Below are positions 25,506 through 33,910 of a stretch of 64,000 nt of DNA, in pieces (position 1 is the first letter of the stretch; the number at the start of each line of letters is the position of its first letter). A program made the translations under genes and the position numbers. A model generated the notes under the pieces. That model was not told the origin of the DNA and made no database searches. It saw only the letters and a list, made by a program, of their open reading frames with translations. This stretch comes from Olsenella intestinalis (GTDB lineage Bacteria; Actinomycetota; Coriobacteriia; Coriobacteriales; Atopobiaceae). The DNA lies in assembly GCF_023276655.1 (NCBI RefSeq), contig NZ_JALGRK010000001.1, positions 1,321,501 to 1,385,500 of the forward strand. Reading direction: 5' to 3'.

Positions 25506-26301
25506 GTGGACGGAAAATGGCGCCGACTGGGCGAGGAACGCGCCCGTCTTCGCAACGAACAACGAGTTCGAGTGGGGCGGGAGGACCTGGCCGTATCCCG
25601 ACGTCTGGGTGACGGAGCAGCGCTGTGAGCCGACCGCCGAGCGCACGGGTCGCATGTGCGTGGGGCACTACACGCCCGACACTGACCCGGACGGAGGCGA
25701 CGCGCTCTACTATGGCGGCGGCTACTACGACGAGGGCATGGCCTGCATGGGCGAGGGCGAGCACGAGAAGCGGATCATGTGCTTCCAGGCCGCGGAGCTG
25801 CTCTACCTGCACGCCTCCAACCTCGGCAATCCCTTTGGCGACCTGTGCCTTGGCTACGTGTACAGCTACGATCGCTGCGAGGGAAGCTACTGGGGCGGCG
25901 AGCGGCCCTTCGATCCGGAAGGCCATGCGCTCGCGCATTTTGGAGCCGCGGCCAGGGCGGGCATTCCCGAGGCGTGCTACAAGTACGGAGACCTCCTGCG
26001 GGACGGTCGTGGATGCGACGCGAACTTCGATGAGGCGTACCTCTGGTTCTCGCGCGCCTGGGAGAGTGCCGACGAGGAGAGGGCCTCGGTCCTGGGGAGC
26101 GTCGCGCTTCGCCTGGGGCAGGCCCACGAGATGGGCGAGGGCTGCAGGCAGGGGTTCGACGTGGCCCGTGACTGGTACGAGCGCTCCGTCACCTGGCTGT
26201 CCGTCGCGGTTCGCGAAGGGGACTCGTGGTATCGCGGCGCCCTGCGCAGGGCGGAGGCGGGTCTTGCGAGGTGCAAGCAGGAGCTGAGCGGAAAGTACTA
26301 G
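25498..26301 (+). CDS. Sel1-like repeat protein
   Basis: 267 residues. ATG 25498 overlaps the end of the HIRAN gene. An acidic, aromatic N-terminal region (NEFEWGGRTWPYPDVWVTEQ) precedes Sel1-type helical repeats (about 95-260). These include LYLHASNLGNPFGDLCLGYVY, FGAAARAGIPEACYKYGDLL and LRLGQAHEMGEGCRQG. Sel1 repeats are alpha-alpha superhelices that act as protein-interaction platforms. No signal peptide is present. Context suggests a complex or pathway with the upstream J-domain and HIRAN proteins, but no known system with this exact trio comes to mind. Confidence 0.72.
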   Translation: MTEWTENGADWARNAPVFATNNEFEWGGRTWPYPDVWVTEQRCEPTAERTGRMCVGHYTPDTDPDGGDALYYGGGYYDEGMACMGEGEHEKRIMCFQAAELLYLHASNLGNPFGDLCLGYVYSYDRCEGSYWGGERPFDPEGHALAHFGAAARAGIPEACYKYGDLLRDGRGCDANFDEAYLWFSRAWESADEERASVLGSVALRLGQAHEMGEGCRQGFDVARDWYERSVTWLSVAVREGDSWYRGALRRAEAGLARCKQELSGKY

Positions 26302-26324
26302 TGAACCTCATCATGGTTGCGGAC

Positions 26325-26359
26325 GGCAGGCCCGGGACGGATGACGTCCCGGGCCTGCC
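26325..26359. terminator. Perfect 15-bp hairpin after the Sel1 gene
   Basis: GGCAGGCCCGGGACG pairs perfectly with CGTCCCGGGCCTGCC around a GATGA loop, 24 bp after the stop codon. A T-run is lacking. It marks the end of the cassette. The remaining 225 bp before the next gene are relatively AT-rich (CATATATTCT near 26458) and may hold the promoter for the large secreted protein. Confidence 0.6.
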
Positions 26360-26584
26360 CCTTGCTATGGAGTGGCATTTCTTGGGTGAACCTCGCCGTG
26401 GAACATATCCCGCCTGGCGAATTGTGGGTGCGAGGAGGTTAATTGGTCACCACCAAGCATATATTCTCGAAGTAATGGTTCCTTAAACGCCCTCCCGCAC
26501 CCCCATGCCCGACGGCGCCTTAGGTCGAGCACGGTCGTGTCGGCCATGGGCGCTGGGAATGGGTAGGGGAGAAGGGGGTAGGCC

Positions 26585-29500
26585 GTGAGAAAAGGATTGA
26601 GGACCCTCATCGCCGGCTTGTGTACCTTGGCGTTGACGGTGTCTGCAGCATTCGCGCAGGGGGTGGAGGCTCAGCGCGCGGCGCAGGGTCCATCCCTGGC
26701 CACGCAGGACACCTCGTCCGGCGAGATGGTCGCCACGGGTCAGGAGAACACGGAGATTGTCTCTACAGACCCAAAGATCACTCGTACCAACAAGTTCACG
26801 CTCGACGGCAAGTTCAACTACCAGAGCCTGGGCAACGATAGCGGCAAGGCGACGCTGACTCTTGGCACAAGTGCCAAGGAATCCGTGGTCAAGAACACGC
26901 TGCTGCCCAAGTGGGCCCCAATCGCGGCCAGTGTCTTCCGCGACCAGGCAAACCAGCTGGTGGACCTCTATGGGTATGGAACAGATACGGGAAGCATGAC
27001 CCAGTCGGGCTTCGACGCCTATTTCAACATGGGCAAGGGCGGCGCGACCGACGAATACGAAGATGAGGTTTGGAGCTGCTACAGCCTTGCGAGCAAGCTC
27101 GGCCAGACGAACTCTTCCCGCGCGGGCGATCCCGGTTGGGACCAGTTCCTTATCACGGGCGTCAGGCAGATCTCAAAGCTCAGTGACGCGCGTACGATGA
27201 TGGGCCAGTCGCTCTACGACTCCCAGAACGGCAAGAACCTCTCGGTCGATGAATTCCTCGGTGTGGACGAGGGTGGTGGCAGTGAGAGGCTGGACGCCCT
27301 CAATTCGGACGATGAGACGACCGGCTTCGCAAACGTCGTCACGGCCGTCAACTGCAAGGGCGCATCGAGCAACTTCGACTACGTGTCGTTCGGCATCGCC
27401 TTCTACGACTTCGAGGCAGTCCCGGTCGCCGCAGAAAAGCTTGACTATCACAGCGGCAACTTCAAGATGCAGACGAGCGACAACGGTCAGAACCACTCCG
27501 TCATTTCCAACGGCCAGCAGCAGGACATCATGCACTCCGCCACGCTTGGCGACTCCGTCACGGAGACGACGAGCACTACGCTTTCGGCCCTTGCCTCCGC
27601 CAAGATGTCGGAGAACATCGGCGAGAACCTGGGGTGGAGCTCGACCGAGTTCCAGGCCGACACGCAGGGCTCTTTTAACGACGACGAAGGCGAAGATGGC
27701 CCGGGCTGGGGCGAGTCGACCTCAGGCAGTGCCGAGACCATCTCCGCAGGTGCCAACTGGGGCGCTGCTTGGGAGATGGCAGGTGCGGCTGGCGTCGAGC
27801 AGGGTCACAGCACGTCCCGGGAGCTGAGCAAGGCTGTGGCAACTACGGTCGCGCTTCCTCCTCACACGGCTGCAGAGCTCAGCCAGAAGTCGGAAACGAC
27901 CACCTACCACCAGTATTACAACCAGCCGGTCATCCTTAACTACAAGGTGGCGATCTTTGCCACGAGTGGCGACTTCTACTCTGGTGGCGGTCAGGGCGGC
28001 ATCAATCCTGGTGGCTATGACAAGCAGTCTCTTGTCATCAAGTTCGATACCAAGGAGGAGACCGATACCTCCTACGGGTGCGCTGCGACGGACGACCTCT
28101 ATGGTCGCCTGCAGAACAAGCAGATGGCAGACTACGACTCCATCAATGGCCGCACGTACAGCACGCACAGCACCGCCAGCGGGTTTACCAAGAGCACTAA
28201 GATCAACTGGGATGCCGTGGCTGAGAACGCAGCGAGCTTCTATAGTGCGAACGTCAGCGATGTGTCCACGCAGAACTACTTCTACGAGACGCCAGGCAAG
28301 CTGAGCGTTTCCAAGGACAAGTCGACCTCCGATGTGGGTCCGCTCTATCCGTTGTTCGACCTCTCCAAGGTCACGACGCCCAACAGCAAGTACGTCCTGT
28401 ATACGGGCAACACGCTTGACCGTCAGTCCATGACGGTTTCGGCTTTCAACAGGTTCAACGTGCCCTTCTATGGCTTCGATTCTGGTTTGGGCGAGTGGAA
28501 CCGCTGCGACGAGAACGGCACCATCATCAACGAAGGGCGCCTCCTTGAAACAGACCCAGTAGAGCTTTACGACTTGAATACACTCAGGCCGAAGGACCGC
28601 ACGACGGGTGGCACTGTCTACCTGAAGTGGATGTTTGAGTCGACCGCAACGCCCAAGACTGGCGAGCACCTCGACGGGCAGGATCTTGCCGGCGATCAGG
28701 CCGCTGGCAAGATCGAGTCTCCCGTGGTCGAGATCGAGGTCAAGGACAGCAGTCTTGACGCCCCGGAGGTTCATGCCCAAGGAAGCTACTCGGGCTTCTG
28801 GAAGAAGCAGGTCAACCTCAACGACGTTCTGACCAACGAGGTTACTGACGCAACTGACAAGATTCTCGAGGTCAAGCCCAAGTGGGAGAGCCGTCAACCA
28901 GCAAGCTGGGGCATCATCGTAGATGAGGGTACCGGCAGCGTGCAGTTCACGAAGCCCGGTACCTATCAGGTGCGTGCCTACGTCACTAAGAACGGCGGCA
29001 ATCCAGCATATTCTGACTGGGTGACCATTACCGCCTCTGAGCACGACATAGTGCACCACGAGGCGCAGGATCCGACCTGCGCCGACGACGGGTGCAAGGA
29101 CAACTACCAGTGCACGGACTGCGGCAAGTACTATACGGATGCCTCCGCTTCGACCGAGGTTGCGCCCGAGCACGTCCTCGTCCCAGCGCTGGGTCACGTC
29201 TGGAGCGACTGGGTGACCACCAGGGAGGCCACGGACGAGGCGGCTGGAGAGCAGCAGCGCGTGTGCTCCCGCGACGAGAGCCACGTCGAGACCCGCGGCC
29301 TCTACACGGTGCGCTTCGAGATGAACGGCCATGGCACCGCTCCTGACAAGCAGGTCGTCCCGGGCGGCACGTCGGCAGCGACCCCGCAGGACCCCAAGGC
29401 CACTGGTTACGTGTTCGAGGGCTGGTTTGCCGACCCCGAGCTTACCGTGCCCTTCGAGTTCGGCGCCGCCGTACAGGATAACGCGATCGTGTACGCAAAG

Positions 29501-31435
29501 TGGTCCGTTGCCAAGCACACGGTTGCCATCATGGCCGTCGGTGACGTGTACGAGGTCGAGGGGGAGACGAAGGTCGATCCCAACGTGAACGGTACGGCCG
29601 CGATCGAGGGCGGAACTGAAGTAACCGAGGACGGCTACACGTATTACGTCAAGGAGGTCGAATACGGAACTCCGGTCTCCATGGTGGTGACGCCTGATGC
29701 GGGCTACGGTCTGAAGGCCATCCAGGCCGTCGCGGTCGGCGCCGACGCCTCGTTTGGCGACCCCTTCACGCCCAACAAGGTCGGCGACACCTCATACTCG
29801 ATTACTACCCCCGACGCCGACGTTGCGGTCGTGGCCAGCTTTGCTCAGGTCACGATTACCTACGACGGCAACGCTCCGACAGGCGTGACCGTGAGCGGCG
29901 TGCCCGAGCCTGCAAAGATCGGCTACGGCAGCATCCCCGCGCAGCCTGCCAACCCGACGGCCGAGGGCTGTGACTTCGGCGGTTGGTTCGAGGACAAGGA
30001 CTGCACGAAGCCGTACCTGTTCAACGCTCCCGTTTCGGCGGACGCGACGCTCTACGCCAAGTGGGTGCCGGCGGGCATCGAGAAGTTCAACGTCTCGTAC
30101 AAGCTCTTCAACGCCGAGGGATTCACGCCTGCGACGTATGAAACCAGCTACGTGGTCGAGAAGGGCGGGCATGCCTACGACCCCACCAACGACATCTATG
30201 CAGATGCCGGCGACAACGTGGGCTACGAGCTCAAGAAGGACGCGACGACCGGCTCCACCTGGTTCACCAACGAGGACTGCACCGCGCCCTTCAGCTTCAA
30301 CGAGGCCATCACGGCTGACACCCAGCTCTATGCGAGGGTCATCCCCAAGGAGCGCACCGTCACCTACTACGACGGCGACACGGCGCTGAACGGCAAGTCC
30401 GTCGTTCCGTACAACACGGCCATCGGCGAGCTTCCCTTCCCCGAACCCACGAGGCCCGCGGAGGCCGGGGCAACGTTCCTCGGCTGGGTCACGAAGGACG
30501 GCACTCCCTGGAGCATCGCGACCAATCCCGTCACCAGCGACATGGAGCTGTTCACCCAGTGGAACATCAATCACTACACCGTGATGTTCGACACCAACGG
30601 CTACGGCGATGCGCCTGCCGCGCAGGAGGTCGAGCAGGCCAGCTACGCGAAGGACCCGGGTGCCGTTCAGGCAGAGGGCCACACCTTCGGCGGCTGGTTC
30701 ACCGACCAGGACTGCACCGCGGGCAATGAGTTCGACTTCGCCGACACCAAGATCATGGGCAATGTGACGCTGTACGCGAAGATGACCGCTGACGAGTTCA
30801 CCGTCTCCTTCGACACCAAGGGTCGCGGCACCGCGCCCGAGGCCCAGAAGGTTGCTTACGGCGAGACGGTGACCAAGCCCGCCGACCCCGCCGATCCCGA
30901 GCAGAGGCGCACCTTCGCCGGGTGGTACACGGACGCCGCCCTCACCAAGCCGTACGACTTCTCGACCCCGGTGAAGGGCGACCTCACGCTCTACGCCAAG
31001 TGGGTTAATGCCAACTCCGTGGTCATGTACCGCCTGTACAACCCCTACTCCGGCGAGCACTTCTACACCGCATCCGCCTATGAGCGGGACGTGCTGATCA
31101 GCATCGGCTGGAACGACGAGGGCGTTGCCTGGATCTCCCCGGAGAAGTCGGATGAGCCGGTCTACCGCCTGTACAACCCCTATTCCGGCGACCACCACTA
31201 CACCATGAGCAAAGCCGAGTACGACCAGCTTGTGAGCCTCGGTTGGTCGGGCGAGGGCATCGGCTGGTACTCAGATGAGGGCAAGGGCATGCCGGTCTAT
31301 CGCCAGTACAACCCCTATGCAACGGTGGGCACACACAACTACACCCTGTCCAAGTTCGAAAACGACGCACTGGTGGCCGTCGGGTGGAACGCCGAGGGCA
31401 TTGGCTGGTACGGACTGGACGAGGGATCCATCTAG
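26585..31435 (+). CDS. Very large secreted protein with aerolysin-like candidate domain, InlB-type repeats and GEHFYT repeats
   Basis: 1616 residues, GTG start after GGGGGTA. A signal peptide is cleaved near SAAFAQG (about 25). Residues of about 310-470 are Ser/Thr/Gly-rich with alternating polar and hydrophobic positions, then a TTVALPPHTAAELSQKSET stretch and YHQYYNQPVILNYKVAIF. This resembles the insertion hairpin and flanking strands of ETX/MTX2-aerolysin toxins (inference only). Residues of about 830-905 form a Cys/His-containing CTDCGKYY / LGHVWSDWVTTREAT module. Six InlB-type beta repeats (VRFEMNGHG ... YAKW) follow to about 1475, then the three GEHFYT units (1480-1616). Codon use is less GC-biased than in neighbours, and the gene has no GAGAAGAGC word, suggesting foreign origin. 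Confidence 0.85.
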   Translation: MRKGLRTLIAGLCTLALTVSAAFAQGVEAQRAAQGPSLATQDTSSGEMVATGQENTEIVSTDPKITRTNKFTLDGKFNYQSLGNDSGKATLTLGTSAKESVVKNTLLPKWAPIAASVFRDQANQLVDLYGYGTDTGSMTQSGFDAYFNMGKGGATDEYEDEVWSCYSLASKLGQTNSSRAGDPGWDQFLITGVRQISKLSDARTMMGQSLYDSQNGKNLSVDEFLGVDEGGGSERLDALNSDDETTGFANVVTAVNCKGASSNFDYVSFGIAFYDFEAVPVAAEKLDYHSGNFKMQTSDNGQNHSVISNGQQQDIMHSATLGDSVTETTSTTLSALASAKMSENIGENLGWSSTEFQADTQGSFNDDEGEDGPGWGESTSGSAETISAGANWGAAWEMAGAAGVEQGHSTSRELSKAVATTVALPPHTAAELSQKSETTTYHQYYNQPVILNYKVAIFATSGDFYSGGGQGGINPGGYDKQSLVIKFDTKEETDTSYGCAATDDLYGRLQNKQMADYDSINGRTYSTHSTASGFTKSTKINWDAVAENAASFYSANVSDVSTQNYFYETPGKLSVSKDKSTSDVGPLYPLFDLSKVTTPNSKYVLYTGNTLDRQSMTVSAFNRFNVPFYGFDSGLGEWNRCDENGTIINEGRLLETDPVELYDLNTLRPKDRTTGGTVYLKWMFESTATPKTGEHLDGQDLAGDQAAGKIESPVVEIEVKDSSLDAPEVHAQGSYSGFWKKQVNLNDVLTNEVTDATDKILEVKPKWESRQPASWGIIVDEGTGSVQFTKPGTYQVRAYVTKNGGNPAYSDWVTITASEHDIVHHEAQDPTCADDGCKDNYQCTDCGKYYTDASASTEVAPEHVLVPALGHVWSDWVTTREATDEAAGEQQRVCSRDESHVETRGLYTVRFEMNGHGTAPDKQVVPGGTSAATPQDPKATGYVFEGWFADPELTVPFEFGAAVQDNAIVYAKWSVAKHTVAIMAVGDVYEVEGETKVDPNVNGTAAIEGGTEVTEDGYTYYVKEVEYGTPVSMVVTPDAGYGLKAIQAVAVGADASFGDPFTPNKVGDTSYSITTPDADVAVVASFAQVTITYDGNAPTGVTVSGVPEPAKIGYGSIPAQPANPTAEGCDFGGWFEDKDCTKPYLFNAPVSADATLYAKWVPAGIEKFNVSYKLFNAEGFTPATYETSYVVEKGGHAYDPTNDIYADAGDNVGYELKKDATTGSTWFTNEDCTAPFSFNEAITADTQLYARVIPKERTVTYYDGDTALNGKSVVPYNTAIGELPFPEPTRPAEAGATFLGWVTKDGTPWSIATNPVTSDMELFTQWNINHYTVMFDTNGYGDAPAAQEVEQASYAKDPGAVQAEGHTFGGWFTDQDCTAGNEFDFADTKIMGNVTLYAKMTADEFTVSFDTKGRGTAPEAQKVAYGETVTKPADPADPEQRRTFAGWYTDAALTKPYDFSTPVKGDLTLYAKWVNANSVVMYRLYNPYSGEHFYTASAYERDVLISIGWNDEGVAWISPEKSDEPVYRLYNPYSGDHHYTMSKAEYDQLVSLGWSGEGIGWYSDEGKGMPVYRQYNPYATVGTHNYTLSKFENDALVAVGWNAEGIGWYGLDEGSI

Positions 31436-31503
31436 GAGGGGGCCCGCAAGCCACACCTCCGATGACCTAGGTTCGCACCCCTAGGGGCACATAGGTCAGC
31501 AAG

Positions 31504-31537
31504 ACGGGCGCAGGGGCCACGGCTCCTGCGCCCGTTT
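31504..31537 (+). terminator. Intrinsic terminator after the large secreted protein
   Basis: ACGGGCGCAGG pairs with CCTGCGCCCGT around a 10-nt loop and is followed by TTTCCGTT. It lies 69 bp after the stop codon. Confidence 0.7.
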
Positions 31538-31626
31538 CCGTTGCGTCGGCTTTGCCTCGTGCCTCCTCGGCCCTCGGGCACCGTGTTGCCGACGGGTTTC
31601 GCATGGCCCCGTCCCTTTGCGTGAAT

Positions 31627-31643
31627 CCTAGCAAAGTACTAGG
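31627..31643. promoter_or_regulatory. Rrf2-type operator before the cystine-type ABC transporter (CCTAGCAAAGTACTAGG)
   Basis: A 17-bp dyad with extended arms AATCCTAG / CTAGGATT (31624-31646) lies 27 bp before the permease ATG. It matches the two operators at the Rrf2/cys locus in length, in the outer CCTA...TAGG and in the central A/T content, so it probably belongs to the same regulon. Confidence 0.65.
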
Positions 31644-31670
31644 ATTTCAAACTTGTTGGAGAGGAGATCC

Positions 31671-32321
31671 ATGCATTGGGATTTGGTGGGGTCGTATGCA
31701 CCCTTGTTCATGACCGCTGCCCGGGTGACGGTCGTCGTCTCCCTGGGAGGCGTGGCCCTTGCGCTGCTCATCGGGCTTCTTGTCGCGGTAATCCGCCTGT
31801 GGCGCGTTCCCGTCCTGAGCGTCGTGGCGGGCGCGTACGTTGAGTTCAGCCGCAACACGCCGTCGCTCGTGCAGCTGTTCTTCCTGTACTTCGGACTGCC
31901 GAAGCTGGGCATCCTGCTCTCGCAGGAGGCGTGCGCGATCGCGTGCCTCGCCTTTCTCGGCGGGGGATACATGGCCGAGGCGTTCCGCTCGGCCCTCGAG
32001 GCGGTTCCCGTCGTGCAGCACGAGAGCGCCCAGGTGCTCGGGCTGTCGTCGAGGCAGGCACTGCAGCACGTCATCCTTCCCCAGGCCATGGCGCAGGCGA
32101 CGCCCGCCCTCGTCGCCAACGTCATCTTCCTCGTCAAGGAGTCCTCGGTCGTGAGCGGCATCGCCCTTGCCGACCTGATGTACGTGGCCAAGGACATCAT
32201 CGGACAGAGCTATGACACCGCCGAGGCGCTCTTCCTGCTGGTCGTGTCGTATGCCGTGATACTCGTTCCCCTGAGCGTGCTTGGCACCTACGTCGAGAGG
32301 AGGTTCGCCGATGGCTGCTGA
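31671..32321 (+). CDS. Amino acid (cystine-type) ABC transporter permease
   Basis: 216 residues with about five membrane segments, from ATG 31671 behind GGAGAGGAG. It belongs to the His/Glu/Gln/Arg/opine permease family (HisMQ fold). YVEFSRNTPSLVQLFFLYFGLPKLG is the typical FIRGTPLLVQ-like segment, and ESAQVLGLSSRQALQHVILPQA is the EAA loop that contacts the ATPase. The second permease overlaps by 11 nt and the ATPase follows, giving a complete heterodimeric channel. The upstream operator is shared with sulfur genes, and the likely partner binding protein at 37374 also has the operator. Cystine or another sulfur amino acid is the probable substrate. Confidence 0.87.
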   Translation: MHWDLVGSYAPLFMTAARVTVVVSLGGVALALLIGLLVAVIRLWRVPVLSVVAGAYVEFSRNTPSLVQLFFLYFGLPKLGILLSQEACAIACLAFLGGGYMAEAFRSALEAVPVVQHESAQVLGLSSRQALQHVILPQAMAQATPALVANVIFLVKESSVVSGIALADLMYVAKDIIGQSYDTAEALFLLVVSYAVILVPLSVLGTYVERRFADGC

Positions 32322-32976
32322 CTTCCTCCTGCAGGGCGAGACCATCTCCCGCCTCCTCGTGGGCCTGTCGGTCACCCTGCGCATCAGTCTCGTGTCGGTC
32401 GCGCTCTCGCTGCCGATGGGCGTGCTGATGGGCGTGCTCTTCACCCGTAGAAACCCCCTGCTTCGCGCCGTCCTGCGCGTCTATCTCGAGTTCATCCGCG
32501 TGATGCCGCAGCTCGTCCTGCTCTTCATCGTGTTCTTCGGCTCCGCCACCATGCTTGGCCTGAACTTCTCGGGCGAGGTGGCGAGCGTCATCGTCTTCAC
32601 GGCTTGGGGCTCCGCGGAGCTGGGCGACCTCGTGCGCGCCGCCATCGAGTCGATTCCGCGCTCGCAGTACGACAGCGCCTACGCGCTCGCCCTCTCGCGG
32701 CGCCAGGCCTTCCTTCGCGTCATCCTGCCGCAGGCCGTGCGCCGGCTTCTGCCGCCGAGCGTCAACCTCGTGACCCGCATCGTCAAGACCACGAGCCTCT
32801 GCATGCTCATCGGCGTGGTCGAGGTCGTGCGCGTCGGCCAGCAGATCATCGACTTCTACCGCTTCGACTACCCCTATGGGGCGCTCTGGACCTACGCGGC
32901 CCTGGGCCTTCTGTACTTTGCCATCTGCTGGCCGCTGTCCCTGCTTTCGCGCTGGCTCGAGAAAAGGAGCTCCTAA
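32311..32976 (+). CDS. Amino acid (cystine-type) ABC transporter permease, second subunit
   Basis: 221 residues from ATG 32311, within the end of the first permease. It is a HisMQ-type permease with VYLEFIRVMPQLVLLFIVFFG and the EAA loop QYDSAYALALSRRQAFLRVILPQAVRRLLPP. The pairing of two related permeases in one operon is typical of polar amino acid importers. TAATG couples its stop to the ATPase start. Confidence 0.87.
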   Translation: MAADFLLQGETISRLLVGLSVTLRISLVSVALSLPMGVLMGVLFTRRNPLLRAVLRVYLEFIRVMPQLVLLFIVFFGSATMLGLNFSGEVASVIVFTAWGSAELGDLVRAAIESIPRSQYDSAYALALSRRQAFLRVILPQAVRRLLPPSVNLVTRIVKTTSLCMLIGVVEVVRVGQQIIDFYRFDYPYGALWTYAALGLLYFAICWPLSLLSRWLEKRSS

Positions 32977-33767
32977 TGAGCGCATCCGCAACCAACCACA
33001 AGACCGCCCTTGAGGGCGAGAAGAGCCTATCTCCTGTGCTCGAGCTTCGCGGACTCGTGAAGCGCTTCGATGACCACACCGTGCTCGACGGCATCGACCT
33101 TTCCGTCCGCGCGGGCGAGGTGGTGGTGCTCGTCGGGCCGAGCGGCTGCGGCAAGTCCACGCTCCTGCGCTGCGCCATCGGGCTCGAGAAGATCGACGGA
33201 GGCTCCATCCTGCTCGACGGGCAGGAGGTGAGCGGCCGCGAGAGAAGCCAGGAGCTCCGCTCGCGCATGGGCATGGTGTTCCAGAGCTACGACCTCTTCC
33301 CGAACATGTCCGTCCTCGACAACGTCATGCTGGCGCCGGTCCTGGTGCGTGGCGCTGACAAGGCAGAGCTGCGGCAGCGGGCGCTGGCTCTTCTCGACCG
33401 CGTCGGCCTGGCCGACAAGGCGGACGCGCGCCCGGCGACCCTGTCCGGCGGCCAGCAGCAGCGCGTGGCCATATGCCGCGCCCTTGCCATGGACCCCGAG
33501 GTGCTGCTGCTCGACGAGGTGACCGCGGCGCTCGACCCGGAGATGGTCCACGAGGTCCTCCAGGTCGTGCTCGAGCTCGCGGACGAGGGTCTCACCATGC
33601 TGATCGTCACCCACGAAATGGCGTTCGCGCGCGCCATCGCCGACCGCGTGGTCATGCTCGACGGCGGCGGCGTGGTGGAGGAGGGTGACGAGACCTTCTT
33701 CGACGCGCCCGTGACGGACCGCGCCAAGGCGTTCCTGAAGACCTTCGAATTCCACCGCGACCGGTAG
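32976..33767 (+). CDS. Amino acid (cystine-type) ABC transporter ATP-binding protein
   Basis: 263 residues. Walker A is GPSGCGKSTLLRC, the Q-loop is MVFQSYDLFPNMSVLDN, the signature is LSGGQQQRVAICRAL, Walker B is VLLLDEVTAALDPE and the switch His is in VTHEMAFARAIA. Closest in style to the GlnQ/HisP/TcyN group. A 20-residue N-terminal extension containing GEKS (the dispersed decamer at 33018) precedes the domain. No binding protein follows in the operon; the one at 37374 on the other strand is the best candidate. Confidence 0.9.
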   Translation: MSASATNHKTALEGEKSLSPVLELRGLVKRFDDHTVLDGIDLSVRAGEVVVLVGPSGCGKSTLLRCAIGLEKIDGGSILLDGQEVSGRERSQELRSRMGMVFQSYDLFPNMSVLDNVMLAPVLVRGADKAELRQRALALLDRVGLADKADARPATLSGGQQQRVAICRALAMDPEVLLLDEVTAALDPEMVHEVLQVVLELADEGLTMLIVTHEMAFARAIADRVVMLDGGGVVEEGDETFFDAPVTDRAKAFLKTFEFHRDR

Positions 33768-33840
33768 GCATCGGCTGGGTGGATGGCGAGGTCAGGGGTG
33801 GTCATCGGAATTATCGATAGAGGACCATCAGATTCAGGCT

Positions 33841-33880
33841 CCTACCAAATTCCGGGCGCATCCCTAGGATGAGACCTACC
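33841..33880. promoter_or_regulatory. Degenerate CCTA-type half-sites before the MetQ-like gene
   Basis: CCTACCAAAT (33841), CCTAGG (33863) and CCTACC (33875) lie within 70 bp of the start codon. They match half-sites of the Rrf2-type operators but do not form a clean 17-bp dyad. A weaker or altered regulon site is possible. Confidence 0.35.
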
Positions 33881-33910
33881 GCTTCCGCACACAACGAAAA
33901 GGGGAACGCC

